From Lysobacterales bacterium (lineage in GTDB: Bacteria; Pseudomonadota; Gammaproteobacteria; Xanthomonadales; SZUA-5): a stretch of 35,345 nucleotides of DNA. Of this stretch, positions 22,017-30,507 are shown one piece after another. The position numbers and the translations under genes were made by a program. The DNA is taken from positions 1-35,345 of the forward strand of contig JANJUH010000021.1 in NCBI GenBank assembly GCA_024710675.1, given 5' to 3'. Positions within the stretch are counted from its first letter, which is position 1. Each line of letters begins with the position of its first letter. The notes under the pieces were generated by a model. It was not told where the DNA came from. It did no database searches and saw only the letters and a program-made list of their open reading frames with translations.

Positions 22017-23012
22017 TCAGCCGCCGAAACCGCTGGTCGCCAGACCCGGCGGCGGCCAGTTCTCGAGCTTCATGCCCAACGACAGCCCGCGGGCGGCGAG
22101 GACGTCCTTGATTTCCGTGAGCGACTTCTTGCCGAGATTCGGAGTCTTCAGCAGCTCGACCTCGGTGCGCTGGATCAGGTCGCCGATGTAATAGATGCTT
22201 TCGGCCTTCAGGCAGTTCGCCGAACGCACGGTCAGCTCCAGATCGTCGATCGGCCGCAGCAGGATCGGGTCGACCTCGGCGCGGCCGGCGCTCGGACGCT
22301 CCGCTTCTCGACGCGACACATCGACGAAGGCGCCGAGCTGGTCGACGAGGATACCCGCCGCCTGCTTCACCGCATCCACCGCATCGACAGTACCGTCCGT
22401 CTCGACATCAAGCACCAACTTGTCGAGGTCGGTGCGCTGTTCGACGCGCGCACTCTCGACCGCGTAGGCCACGCGCCGGATCGGCGAATAGGTGGCATCG
22501 ATCTGCAGGCGACCGATCGGACGCGCCTCGTCCTCCGGCAGGCGACGGCTGGTCGCCGGCTCGTAACCGACGCCGCGCGCGATCTTCAGGCGCATCGACA
22601 GCGAGACGTCCTTGGTCAGCGTGCAGATCAGCAGGCCCGGGTTGACGATCTCGACATTGTGATCGACCTGGATGTCGCCCGCCGTCACCGGACCGCGGCC
22701 CTTGCCGGACAGCGTGACCATGGTCTGATCGACGTTGTGCAGACGCACCGCCACATCCTTGAGGTTCAGCAGGATCTCGACCACGTCCTCCTGGACGCCC
22801 TCGATCGTGCTGTACTCATGGAGCACGCCGTCGATTTCGACTTCGGTGACCGCTGCGCCAGGAATCGAGGACAGCAGCACGCGCCGCAGCGCGTTGCCAA
22901 GCGTATGGCCGAAACCGCGGGCAAGCGGCTCCAGCACGACCCGCGCCCGACGTTCCCCGGCGTTCTCGACGACCAGGTTGTTCGGACGCAGCAAACTGGT
23001 TGCAGACGCCAT
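22017..23012 (-). CDS. rpoA: DNA-directed RNA polymerase subunit alpha
   Basis: The 331-residue alpha subunit, which starts core polymerase assembly as a dimer and contacts promoters and activators. The N-terminal dimer domain (about 1-235) includes GFGHTLGNALRRVLLSSIPGA and VEIDGVLHEYSTIEGVQEDV. A linker follows, then the C-terminal domain (about 250-331) with IDDLELTVRSANCLKAESI, whose Arg in VRSAN is the UP-element-binding residue, and TPNLGKKSLTEI. Length matches the xanthomonad form. It sits between rpsD and rplQ as usual. Confidence 0.98.
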   Translation of the reverse strand: MASATSLLRPNNLVVENAGERRARVVLEPLARGFGHTLGNALRRVLLSSIPGAAVTEVEIDGVLHEYSTIEGVQEDVVEILLNLKDVAVRLHNVDQTMVTLSGKGRGPVTAGDIQVDHNVEIVNPGLLICTLTKDVSLSMRLKIARGVGYEPATSRRLPEDEARPIGRLQIDATYSPIRRVAYAVESARVEQRTDLDKLVLDVETDGTVDAVDAVKQAAGILVDQLGAFVDVSRREAERPSAGRAEVDPILLRPIDDLELTVRSANCLKAESIYYIGDLIQRTEVELLKTPNLGKKSLTEIKDVLAARGLSLGMKLENWPPPGLATSGFGG

Positions 23013-23031
23013 GATGAGCGTACCTCTTGGG

Positions 23032-23658
23032 TTACTTCGAATAGAGCTCGACGATCAGATTTTCATTGATCTCGGCCGACAGGTCGCTGCGCTCGGGCAA
23101 CTGCTTGAAGACACCGGTCGCCTTGCCGGCATCGATCTCCAGCCAGCTCGGCGCCAGATCCATTTCCTGGCTGAGCTGCACCGCCTCCTTGACCCGGAGC
23201 TGGTCTTTCGCACGCTCGGCGAGCGCGACGACATCACCGACCTTGACCTGGTACGACGGCAGATTGACGACCTTGCCGTTGATCAGCACGCCGCGATGAG
23301 AAACCAACTGGCGAGCCTGGGCGCGGGTGACCGCGAAGCCCATGCGGTAGACGATGTTGTCGAGACGGCACTCCAGCAAGCGCAGCAAGTTCTCGCCGGT
23401 GGCGCCCTTGCGACGGGAAGCCTCGGCGTAATAGCGCCGGAACTGCCGCTCGAGCACACCGTACATGCGCTTGACCTTCTGCTTCTCGCGCAACTGCACC
23501 GAGTAATCGGAGCTCTTGCCCTTCTTGGCGGCGCCATGCTGACCGGGCTTCTGCTCGATCTTGCACTTCTTGTCGATGGGGCGGGCCGGACTCTTCAGGA
23601 AGAGGTCGGTGCCTTCGCGGCGGGCCAGCTTGCAGGTGGGACCCAGGTAACGAGCCAT
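23032..23658 (-). CDS. rpsD: 30S ribosomal protein S4
   Basis: A 208-residue primary 16S rRNA binder that initiates small-subunit assembly; in enterics it also represses its own (alpha) operon. It starts ARYLGPTCKLARREGTDL, carries the S4 RNA-binding domain in the middle (RLDNIVYRMGFAVTRAQARQLVSHRG), and ends in NENLIVELYSK. It is 16 bases downstream of rpsK. Confidence 0.97.
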   Translation of the reverse strand: MARYLGPTCKLARREGTDLFLKSPARPIDKKCKIEQKPGQHGAAKKGKSSDYSVQLREKQKVKRMYGVLERQFRRYYAEASRRKGATGENLLRLLECRLDNIVYRMGFAVTRAQARQLVSHRGVLINGKVVNLPSYQVKVGDVVALAERAKDQLRVKEAVQLSQEMDLAPSWLEIDAGKATGVFKQLPERSDLSAEINENLIVELYSK

Positions 23659-23674
23659 GTTCGATCCTCCTTGA

Positions 23675-24073
23675 TCAGACGCGGCGGCGCTTCGGCGGAC
23701 GGCAGCCGTTATGCGGAATCGGCGTGACGTCCTGGATGTTGGTGACCTTCAGGCCGAGGGCATTGAGCGCCCGAACGGCCGACTCGCGGCCGGGACCGGG
23801 CCCCTTGATGCGCACCTCGAGGGTCTTGACGCCGTATTCAACGGCCACGCGGCCCGCCTTCTCGGCAGCCACCTGGGCCGCGAACGGCGTGCTCTTGCGC
23901 GAACCGCGAAAACCGGCGCCACCCGAGGTGGCCCACGACAGGGCATTGCCCTGGCGGTCGGTGATCGTGATCACGGTGTTGTTGAAGGACGCCTGGACGT
24001 GCGCGATGCCGTCCGATACCGAGCGCTTGATCTTCTTCTTGGCCTTGCCGGCCGCGGCGGGTGCCTTGCTCAT
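23675..24073 (-). CDS. rpsK: 30S ribosomal protein S11
   Basis: A 132-residue protein of the 30S platform that lines the E site. GIAHVQASFNNTVITITDRQ and the C-terminal DVTPIPHNGCRPPKRRRV are diagnostic. The lysine-rich N-terminus (KAPAAAGKAKKKIKRSV) is the usual variable extension. It lies 21 bases downstream of rpsM. Confidence 0.97.
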   Translation of the reverse strand: MSKAPAAAGKAKKKIKRSVSDGIAHVQASFNNTVITITDRQGNALSWATSGGAGFRGSRKSTPFAAQVAAEKAGRVAVEYGVKTLEVRIKGPGPGRESAVRALNALGLKVTNIQDVTPIPHNGCRPPKRRRV

Positions 24074-24094
24074 CTTTACCGTTCGTCCCGATGC

Positions 24095-24451
24095 TTACTT
24101 CTTGATCTGCTTGCGCGGACCCTTGCGCGTACGCGCATTGGTACGCGTGCGCTGCCCGCGCACCGGCAGTCCCTTGCGATGGCGCAGGCCGCGATAGCAG
24201 CCAAGGTCCATCAGTCGCTTGACGCTAATGGCCACTTCACGGCGCAGGTCGCCCTCGACCGTGTACTTGCCGATCTCGGCGCGCAGGCGCTCCACTTCGG
24301 CCTCGGTCAGGCTCTTGACCTTGGTCGCCGGATCGACACCAGCGGCGACGCAGACCTCGCGTGCGGTGTTACGGCCGATGCCGTAAATGCTGGTCAGACC
24401 GATCCAAGCATGCTTGTTAACGGGGATGTTCACACCCGCGATACGTGCCAT
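24095..24451 (-). CDS. rpsM: 30S ribosomal protein S13
   Basis: A 118-residue protein of the 30S head that contacts tRNA and forms the bridge to the large subunit. It begins MARIAGVNIPVNKHAWIGL and ends in the basic RGQRTRTNARTRKGPRKQIKK tail. ATG 24451 is preferred to the in-frame ATG at 24463 because the family begins with ARIAGVN. It heads the alpha operon part; rpmJ, usual between secY and rpsM in E. coli, is absent. Confidence 0.97.
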   Translation of the reverse strand: MARIAGVNIPVNKHAWIGLTSIYGIGRNTAREVCVAAGVDPATKVKSLTEAEVERLRAEIGKYTVEGDLRREVAISVKRLMDLGCYRGLRHRKGLPVRGQRTRTNARTRKGPRKQIKK

Positions 24452-24491
24452 GACTCTCTCCAAAATCCATGCGCGGCCGGAAGAACCGCCA

Positions 24492-24522
24492 ATATTAACA
24501 GTTTCGACGGCCTTCCGCGCAA
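24492..24522 (-). promoter_or_regulatory. Candidate alpha-operon promoter in the secY-rpsM gap
   Basis: On the minus strand TTGCGC (24522-24517) and TAATAT (24497-24492) lie 19 bases apart. The second hexamer falls in the only AT-rich patch of the 101-base gap. The match is weak, but the position before rpsM suits an internal promoter or leader. Confidence 0.3.
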
Positions 24523-24552
24523 TCAGCCGCCCCGTCGTTCATCGAAAGCCGC

Positions 24553-25899
24553 CTACTTCAGCAGCCCGCCACGCCCGACGCTCTTGAGGTTTGCCTTCTT
24601 CAGCAAGCTGTCGTACTGGTGCGACATCAGGTGCGCCTGGACCTGCGCCATGAAGTCCATCACCACGACCACCACGATCAGCAACGATGTACCGCCGAAG
24701 TAGAACGGCACATCGAGGTAGATGCGCATGAACTCGGGCAGCAGGCACACCGCCACGAGATAGACCGCGCCAACCGCCGTGAGGCGGGTGAGCACGCCAT
24801 CGATGTAATCCGCCGTGGCCTTGCCGGGGCGAATGCCAGGAATGAGGGCGCCCGACTTCTTGAGGTTGTCAGCCGTCTCCTGGGCGTTGAAGACCAGTGC
24901 GGTGTAGAAAAAGGCGAAGAAGAAAATCAGCGCTCCGTAGAGCAGCATGTGGAGCGGCTGCTCAGGGCCCAGCATTGCGGCAATGCGCTGCAACCAGCGC
25001 GTCTCTTCGCCGGTACCGAACCATGTCGCGGCGGTGGCCGGGAACAGGATCAGGCTCGACGCGAAGATCGGCGGAATGACGCCCGACATGTTGAGCTTGA
25101 GCGGCAAGTGCGACGACTGGTTCTGATACTGCTGGCGCCCAGCCATCCGCCGTGCGTAGTTGACCGTGATCCGGCGCTGCGCACGCTCCATGAACACCAC
25201 GAAAGCGGTCACTGCGACCACAATGGCCAGGACCACGATCACCGCAATGAAACTCAACTGCCCGGTGCTGGCCAGGTCCAGTGTAGAGGCGATCGCGCTC
25301 GGGAAGCCCGCAACGATGCCCGCGAAGATGATGATCGAGATGCCGTTGCCGATACCGCGTTCGGTCACCTGTTCGCCCAACCACATCAGGTACATCGTAC
25401 CGGCCGTCAGGCTGATCACAGCGGTGAGGAGAAAGCCCACACCCGGCGCGATGACCACGTTTCCGCCCTGCTGCTGCAAGGCGAAAGCCACACCGAAGGC
25501 CTGGAAAATCGACAGACCGAGCGTACCCCATCGAGTGTACTTCGCCAGCGTGCGCCGTCCGGCCTCGCCTTCCTTCCGCAGCGCCTGCAGAGAAGGCACC
25601 GCCGTCGCCAGGATCTGCACGACGATCGAGGCCGAGATATAGGGCATCACACCGAGCGCGAAAATCGAGAAGCGCGACAGCGCGCCGCCCGAGAACATGT
25701 TGAGTACGTCGATGATCGTACCGCGCTGCTGCTCCATGAGCTGCAGCATCGCGTCCGGATTGATGCCCGGTACCGGGATGAAGCTGCCGGCCCGGAACAC
25801 GATCAGGGCACCGAGTACGAAGAGCAGGCGCGAGCGCAACTCGGTCAGCCGACCGAGCCCGCCCAGGGCCGATGTCGCTCCGGAGGCTGCGTTCGCCAA
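24553..25899 (-). CDS. secY: Protein translocase subunit SecY
   Basis: The 448-residue central channel of the SecYEG translocon in the inner membrane, with ten transmembrane helices. Characteristic segments are GSFIPVPGINPDAM, GIMPYISASIVVQIL-like GVMPYISASIVVQIL, NYARRM, SHLPLKLNMSGVIPPIFASSL and IPGIRPGKATADYI. The start is taken as TTG at 25899: it is the first codon fitting the family's N-terminus (ANAASG...GGLGRLTELRSRL), and GGAG lies seven bases before it, at the end of rplO. Upstream in-frame ATG sequence would read through rplO and looks unlike SecY. It is the last gene of the spc part. Confidence 0.95.
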   Translation of the reverse strand: MANAASGATSALGGLGRLTELRSRLLFVLGALIVFRAGSFIPVPGINPDAMLQLMEQQRGTIIDVLNMFSGGALSRFSIFALGVMPYISASIVVQILATAVPSLQALRKEGEAGRRTLAKYTRWGTLGLSIFQAFGVAFALQQQGGNVVIAPGVGFLLTAVISLTAGTMYLMWLGEQVTERGIGNGISIIIFAGIVAGFPSAIASTLDLASTGQLSFIAVIVVLAIVVAVTAFVVFMERAQRRITVNYARRMAGRQQYQNQSSHLPLKLNMSGVIPPIFASSLILFPATAATWFGTGEETRWLQRIAAMLGPEQPLHMLLYGALIFFFAFFYTALVFNAQETADNLKKSGALIPGIRPGKATADYIDGVLTRLTAVGAVYLVAVCLLPEFMRIYLDVPFYFGGTSLLIVVVVVMDFMAQVQAHLMSHQYDSLLKKANLKSVGRGGLLK

Positions 25900-25903
25900 G
25901 GCC

Positions 25904-26338
25904 TTACTCCACGCTGCCGCCGGCAGCCTCGATGGCTGCCTTCGCACCGGCGGTGCAGGCCAGACCCACGACCTTCACCGCGGACTGGATGACACCCTTG
26001 TTGACCACCTTGACGCGACGGATGTCGGCACCGACCAGACCCGCATTCTTCAGGACGGCCAGATCGACTTCCGCCACGCCGAGCGCGGCGACGCGATAGA
26101 GCATCACCTCGGCCGTGAGGTGCGCAGTCCGCGAGCGGAAGCCCACCTTGGGCAGGCGCCGCTGCAGCGGCATCTGGCCGCCCTCGAATCCGGGCTTGAC
26201 CTTGCCCTTGCCGGTACGCGCGTACTGGCCCTTGTGGCCGCGCCCGCAGGTCTTGCCGAGCGTGGAGCCCAGGCCGCGACCGACGCGACGGCGCTCCTTC
26301 TTGCTGCCCTCGGCGGGCTTGATCGTATTGAGCTTCAT
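25904..26338 (-). CDS. rplO: 50S ribosomal protein L15
   Basis: A 144-residue large-subunit assembly protein. MKLNTIKPAEGSKKERRRVG, the glycine/basic segment GRGLGSTLGKTCGRGHKGQ and GFEGGQMPLQRRLPK are diagnostic. Its stop lies four bases before the proposed TTG start of secY. Confidence 0.97.
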   Translation of the reverse strand: MKLNTIKPAEGSKKERRRVGRGLGSTLGKTCGRGHKGQYARTGKGKVKPGFEGGQMPLQRRLPKVGFRSRTAHLTAEVMLYRVAALGVAEVDLAVLKNAGLVGADIRRVKVVNKGVIQSAVKVVGLACTAGAKAAIEAAGGSVE

Positions 26339-26363
26339 GCTTGCTGCTCCAGGTTCGGGTCGA

Positions 26364-26558
26364 TCAGGATTCGACGCGAACCAGATAGTTGACCTTGTTG
26401 ATCAGGCCGCGGACGCTGGGGCTGTCCTTCAGCTCGACGACCTGGTGCATGCGCTTCAGGCCCAGCGCCTTGACGCATAGGCGATGACGCTCCGGCGTGC
26501 TGTTGGGACTGCGTACCAGCTTGACGCGGACGGTGCCACCGGCGTTCTCACTGCTCAT
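26364..26558 (-). CDS. rpmD: 50S ribosomal protein L30
   Basis: A 64-residue protein recognised by VRVKLVRSPNSTPERHRLCVKALGL and the C-terminal NKVNYLVRVES. The first 11 bases overlap the end of rpsE, so translation is probably coupled. Confidence 0.95.
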   Translation of the reverse strand: MSSENAGGTVRVKLVRSPNSTPERHRLCVKALGLKRMHQVVELKDSPSVRGLINKVNYLVRVES

Positions 26559-27066
26559 GGTTGCTCTTCCCCATCAATTCCGCGAGACGCTTGCCACGCT
26601 TGGCCGCGTAGTCGCCAGGAGCCGCCATGCGGGCCAGACCCTTGACGGTCGCACGGACCAGGTTGATCGGATTGCGCGACCCGAAGGACTTCGCCAACAC
26701 GTTTTGCACGCCGACGACTTCGAACACGGCGCGCATTGCGCCGCCGGCGATCACGCCGGTACCGTCCGACGCCGGCTGCATGTGCACCTTGGCAGCACCA
26801 TGGTTACCCTGCGTGCCGTACCACAGCGTGCCGTTGTTGAGGCTGACCTTGACCATGTTGCGGCGGGCACGATCCATGGCCTTGGAGATCGCGGCCGGCA
26901 CCTCACGGGCCTTGCCGTAACCGATGCCGACCCGGCCATTGCCATCGCCGACCACGGTCAGGGCGGTAAAGCCGAACTGGCGGCCACCCTTGACGACCTT
27001 GGCCACGCGATTGACCGCAACCAGCTTCTCGAGCAGGCCGTCAGAACTTTCGTTTTCGTTGCTCAT
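26548..27066 (-). CDS. rpsE: 30S ribosomal protein S5
   Basis: A 172-residue protein involved in decoding accuracy and mRNA helicase activity at the entry channel. LVAVNRVAKVVKGGRQF, FTALTVVGDGNGRVGIGYGKA and the VPAAISKAM segment are diagnostic. ATG 27066 (MSNENESS) is chosen; the open frame further upstream belongs to the rplR region. It lies 13 bases after rplR. Confidence 0.96.
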   Translation of the reverse strand: MSNENESSDGLLEKLVAVNRVAKVVKGGRQFGFTALTVVGDGNGRVGIGYGKAREVPAAISKAMDRARRNMVKVSLNNGTLWYGTQGNHGAAKVHMQPASDGTGVIAGGAMRAVFEVVGVQNVLAKSFGSRNPINLVRATVKGLARMAAPGDYAAKRGKRLAELMGKSNHEQ

Positions 27067-27079
27067 GCTCTTTTCCTGC

Positions 27080-27442
27080 TCAGAACTTGAGGCCGGCTTC
27101 ACGCGCCGCGTCGGCGAGCGCCTGGATGCGGCCGTGATACTTGAAGCCGGAGCGATCGAAGGCGACCGCCTCGACACCAGCCGCCAGCGCGCGCTGCGCG
27201 ACTGCACGGCCCACGGCGGCTGCCGCTGTCTTGTTCTTGGTGCCCTTCAGGTCGGCCGCCACGGCCTTCTGCACCGTCGACGCCGCTGCCAGCACCTGCC
27301 CGCCCTCGGCCGACAACACCTGGGCGTAGATATGCTGACCGCTGCGATGAACGGTCAGCCGCGGAACACCGAGTTCCCGAATCCGAAACCGTGTCGTCTT
27401 CGCGCGGCGAAGACGAGCTTCCCTCTTTACCACCTTGGCCAT
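27080..27442 (-). CDS. rplR: 50S ribosomal protein L18
   Basis: A 120-residue 5S rRNA-binding protein of the central protuberance. RLRRAKTTRFRIRELG, RLTVHRSGQHIYAQV and the C-terminal FDRSGFKYHGRIQALADAAR are diagnostic. It is 32 bases downstream of rplF. Confidence 0.96.
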   Translation of the reverse strand: MAKVVKREARLRRAKTTRFRIRELGVPRLTVHRSGQHIYAQVLSAEGGQVLAAASTVQKAVAADLKGTKNKTAAAAVGRAVAQRALAAGVEAVAFDRSGFKYHGRIQALADAAREAGLKF

Positions 27443-27474
27443 GGCTTGTCCTTTACGACTGATGAAGTCCCTTA

Positions 27475-28002
27475 TCAGGCCTTCTTCGCTTCCTTGAGCG
27501 TGATCTTCTCACCGCTGTAACGCACACCCTTGCCCTTGTAGGGTTCGGGCGGACGGAACGCGCGAATCTTGGCGGCGACCTGTCCGACAGCCTGCTTGTC
27601 GGCGCCCTTGATCAGCACCTCCGTCTGGGTCGGCGTCTCGATGGTGATGCCGGCCGGAACCGGGAACACGACCGGATGCGAGAAACCCAGCGTCAGATTG
27701 AGGTCCTTGCCCTGCATCGAGGCGCGATAGCCGACGCCCACCAGTTCGAGCTTGCGCTCGTATCCGGCCGACACGCCCTGGATGCAGTTTGCGATCAGCG
27801 CCCTGACGGTTCCCGCAATGGCCGCGTGCTGGCTCAGGTCGGCCTCGACCCTCGCCTCGCTGCCTTCAATGGCGAGCGACACACCCGTCGGCTGCGCCAG
27901 CGCGAGCTGGCCCTTGGGCCCCTTGATCGAGATCTGACCACCCTGGCAGGACACTTCCACGCCCTTGGGAAGGTTGATCGGCTTTTTGGCAACTCGTGAC
28001 AT
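27475..28002 (-). CDS. rplF: 50S ribosomal protein L6
   Basis: A 175-residue protein near the factor-binding site. MSRVAKKPINLPKGVEV, KLELVGVGYRASMQGKDL and the C-terminal RPPEPYKGKGVRYSGEKI are diagnostic. It is 17 bases downstream of rpsH in the spc part of the cluster. Confidence 0.97.
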   Translation of the reverse strand: MSRVAKKPINLPKGVEVSCQGGQISIKGPKGQLALAQPTGVSLAIEGSEARVEADLSQHAAIAGTVRALIANCIQGVSAGYERKLELVGVGYRASMQGKDLNLTLGFSHPVVFPVPAGITIETPTQTEVLIKGADKQAVGQVAAKIRAFRPPEPYKGKGVRYSGEKITLKEAKKA

Positions 28003-28019
28003 GACTGTGTCCTCCCCGA

Positions 28020-28418
28020 TCAGGCCACGACGCAGATGACTTCGCCGCCCACACCCTGTTCGCGGGCGCGGGCATCGGTCATCAAGCCCTTCGGCGTCGA
28101 GACGATCGCGATGCCGAGGCCACCAAGGACCTTGGGCAGGGCATCCTTGCCGCGGTAGCTCCGCAGACCGGGACGACTCACTCGCTGCAACTTCTCGATG
28201 ACCGGTCGGCCCTGGAAGTACTTCAGCTTTACATTCAGCACGCGCTTCCCCGGACCGGCGTCTGCCGTGGCCACGTCTTCGACGTAGCCCTCTTCCTTGA
28301 GGAGCTCTGCAATCGCGAGCTTCACTCGCGAGGCGGGCATGCTGACGCTCGGCTTGCCCATGGCTTGGGCGTTGCGGATGCGCGTCAGCATGTCGGCGAT
28401 GGGGTCGGTCATGCTCAT
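28020..28418 (-). CDS. rpsH: 30S ribosomal protein S8
   Basis: A 132-residue 16S rRNA central-domain binder; in E. coli it represses the spc operon. MTDPIADMLTRIRNAQAM, RPGLRSYRGKDALPKVLGGLGI and the C-terminal ARERGVGGEVIC-like AREQGVGGEVICVV are diagnostic. Confidence 0.97.
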   Translation of the reverse strand: MSMTDPIADMLTRIRNAQAMGKPSVSMPASRVKLAIAELLKEEGYVEDVATADAGPGKRVLNVKLKYFQGRPVIEKLQRVSRPGLRSYRGKDALPKVLGGLGIAIVSTPKGLMTDARAREQGVGGEVICVVA

Positions 28419-28442
28419 GGCGTTTACCTGATTTCCTTGTTC

Positions 28443-28748
28443 TTACCAGCTGGCCTTGCGCAGGCCCGGCACGTCACCACGCATCGTGGCTTCGCGCAGC
28501 TTGTTGCGGCCCAGACCGAACTTGCGGTAGTAGCCGCGGGGACGACCGGAGAGCACGCAGCGATTGCGCTGGCGGGTCGGGCTGGAGTCGCGCGGCAGTT
28601 TCTGCAGCTTGGCCTGCGCCTCCATCTTCTCCTCGTAGCTCGCGGTGGCGCTGATGAGGATTTTCTTCAGTTCGACCCGCTTCGCGCCGTGGCGCTTCGC
28701 CAGCTTCTCGCGCTTGATCTCGCGGTTCACCATCGACTTCTTGGCCAT
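28443..28748 (-). CDS. rpsN: 30S ribosomal protein S14
   Basis: A 101-residue protein of the 30S head. It is the long, zinc-free form: the usual CXXC pairs are absent and the C-terminus reads RPRGYYRKFGLGRNKLREAT and GDVPGLRKASW. It lies 15 bases downstream of rplE. Confidence 0.96.
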   Translation of the reverse strand: MAKKSMVNREIKREKLAKRHGAKRVELKKILISATASYEEKMEAQAKLQKLPRDSSPTRQRNRCVLSGRPRGYYRKFGLGRNKLREATMRGDVPGLRKASW

Positions 28749-28763
28749 AACGATTCCGGAGCC

Positions 28764-29306
28764 TCAGTTGCGGAAAGGGAAGCCGAAGCCTTCCAGAAGG
28801 GCCTTGGCCTCCTGGTCGGTCTTGGCGGTGGTGGTCACGCAGATGTCCATGCCGCGGAGCGCGTCGACCTGGTCGAAGTCGATCTCCGGGAAAATGATCT
28901 GCTCCTTCACGCCGAAGTTGTAGTTGCCACGGCCGTCGAAGGCCCGACCCGACACGCCGCGAAAGTCGCGGACACGCGGCAGGGCCACATTGACCAGACG
29001 ATCGAGGAACTCGAACATGTGCCGGCGACGCAGGGTCACCTTGCAGCCGATCGGCCAGCCATCGCGGATCTTGAAGGTCGCGATCGACTTGCGCGCCAGC
29101 GTCGCCACAGGCTTCTGGCCGGCAATCTTGGTCATGTCCTCGATGGCGTTCTCGAGCACCTTCTTGTTGCCCACAGCCTCACCCACGCCCATGTTCAGCG
29201 TGATCTTGACGAGGCGCGGCACCTGCATCACGTTCTCGTACCCGAACTTCTTCATCAGGCCCGGAACGACCGTGTCCCGGTAATAGCTTTCGAGTCTGGC
29301 GCTCAC
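28764..29306 (-). CDS. rplE: 50S ribosomal protein L5
   Basis: A 180-residue 5S rRNA binder that contacts P-site tRNA. NVMQVPRLVKITLNMGVGEA, KPVATLARKSIATFKIRDG and the C-terminal DICVTTTAKTDQEAKALLE are diagnostic. It is 11 bases downstream of rplX. Confidence 0.97.
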   Translation of the reverse strand: MSARLESYYRDTVVPGLMKKFGYENVMQVPRLVKITLNMGVGEAVGNKKVLENAIEDMTKIAGQKPVATLARKSIATFKIRDGWPIGCKVTLRRRHMFEFLDRLVNVALPRVRDFRGVSGRAFDGRGNYNFGVKEQIIFPEIDFDQVDALRGMDICVTTTAKTDQEAKALLEGFGFPFRN

Positions 29307-29317
29307 GGCGTGTCCCT

Positions 29318-29650
29318 TTAGACGATGTCGACGACTTCGCCGGTGGAGCGGTACACACGTACCTTGCGCTCCACCCCGGCGTCGTTCTTGATGAACTTGA
29401 AACTGACCTTGTCGCCCTTCTGCGTCTTCGGATTGAAGAGCATCACGTTCGACGCGTCGATGGATGCCTCGCGCTCGACGATGCCACCGGGCTGGTTGGC
29501 CTGGGGATTCGCCTTGGTGTGGCGCTTGACGACGTTCACATTCTCGACGAACACGCGACCACCAGTGGTCACGCGGGTCACCTGGCCCTTACGGCCTTTG
29601 TCCTTGCCGGCGATCACGACGACCTGATCGCCCTTACGGATGCGGTTCAT
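29318..29650 (-). CDS. rplX: 50S ribosomal protein L24
   Basis: A 110-residue assembly initiator of the large subunit. The KOW motif is visible as RIRKGDQVVVIAGKDKGRKG near the N-terminus, followed by NVVKRHTKANPQANQPGGI. It is seven bases after rplN. Confidence 0.97.
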   Translation of the reverse strand: MNRIRKGDQVVVIAGKDKGRKGQVTRVTTGGRVFVENVNVVKRHTKANPQANQPGGIVEREASIDASNVMLFNPKTQKGDKVSFKFIKNDAGVERKVRVYRSTGEVVDIV

Positions 29651-29657
29651 GACAACC

Positions 29658-30026
29658 TCACAGAACTTCGGGAGCCAGGGACACGATCTTCATGAAGCGC
29701 TCGGAGCGCAATTCGCGCGTCACCGGCCCGAAGATGCGGGTGCCGATCGGCTCCAGCTTGTTGTTCAACAGAACGGCAGCGTTGCCGTCGAAGCGCAGCA
29801 GCGAGCCATCGGGACGACGCACGCCCTTGCGGGTACGGACCACGACCGCGTCGTAAACCTCACCCTTCTTGACCTTGCCGCGCGGGATCGCATCGCGCAC
29901 CGACACCTTGATGACGTCCCCGATGTTGGCATAGCGGCGCTTGCTGCCACCGAGCACCTTGATGCACATCAGTTCCTTGGCACCACTGTTGTCGGCGGCG
30001 GCGAGCGTGGTCTGCATCTGGATCAT
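29658..30026 (-). CDS. rplN: 50S ribosomal protein L14
   Basis: A 122-residue protein at the subunit interface, the exact family length. MIQMQTTLAAADNSGAKELM and IGTRIFGPVTRELRSERFMK are diagnostic. ATG 30026 is chosen because the family begins MIQM; the longer open frame upstream is not homologous. Confidence 0.97.
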   Translation of the reverse strand: MIQMQTTLAAADNSGAKELMCIKVLGGSKRRYANIGDVIKVSVRDAIPRGKVKKGEVYDAVVVRTRKGVRRPDGSLLRFDGNAAVLLNNKLEPIGTRIFGPVTRELRSERFMKIVSLAPEVL

Positions 30027-30037
30027 GACTGCTCTCC

Positions 30038-30310
30038 TTACTCGCCGGCCCGGCGGACGATCTCCGTCACCAGGTAGCTCTTGGTCTTCGACATCGGCCG
30101 GCACGAAGTGATCTGGACGGTGTCACCTTCGCGCGCACCCAGCTCGTCATGGGCGTGGAACCGGGTCGAGCGACGGATGTACTTGCCGTACACCGAGTGC
30201 TGGACCTGCCGCTCCACGAGCACGGTCACCGTCTTCTGCATCTTGTCGCTGACGACGACGCCCACCAGCGGACGGGCCTTCTTCTTCGCTTCCTGCTGCT
30301 GCTCGCTCAT
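30038..30310 (-). CDS. rpsQ: 30S ribosomal protein S17
   Basis: A 90-residue early 16S rRNA-binding protein. LVGVVVSDKMQKTVTVLVER and KYIRRSTRFHAHDE are diagnostic. The ATG overlaps the rpmC stop by 4 bases (ATGA), indicating coupled translation. Confidence 0.97.
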   Translation of the reverse strand: MSEQQQEAKKKARPLVGVVVSDKMQKTVTVLVERQVQHSVYGKYIRRSTRFHAHDELGAREGDTVQITSCRPMSKTKSYLVTEIVRRAGE

Positions 30311-30507
30311 GACTTGCTCTTCCGTTCCATCTCGCCGATCACCGTCTTGACGCGGGCGATGTCGCGACGCGCACGCTTGACCTGGTGCAGTTGTGCCTGC
30401 TGGCCCTGCGCGCGCTGCATGCGCAGGTTGAACTGTTCACGGCGCAGCTCGACGATGGTTTCCTCGAGCTCGGACACCGACTTCTTGCGGAGATCACTGG
30501 CGTTCAT
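30307..30507 (-). CDS. rpmC: 50S ribosomal protein L29
   Basis: A 66-residue helical protein at the exit tunnel that helps form the docking site for trigger factor and SRP. LRKKSVSELEETIVELRREQ and RRDIARVKTVIGE are diagnostic. ATG 30507 shares one base with the rplP TGA; an in-frame GTG at 30510 is the alternative. Confidence 0.95.
   Translation of the reverse strand: MNASDLRKKSVSELEETIVELRREQFNLRMQRAQGQQAQLHQVKRARRDIARVKTVIGEMERKSKS

Noticed and set aside
22735..23727. A 330-codon plus-strand frame over rpoA and rpsD
   Set aside because: Antisense to two unmistakable conserved genes.
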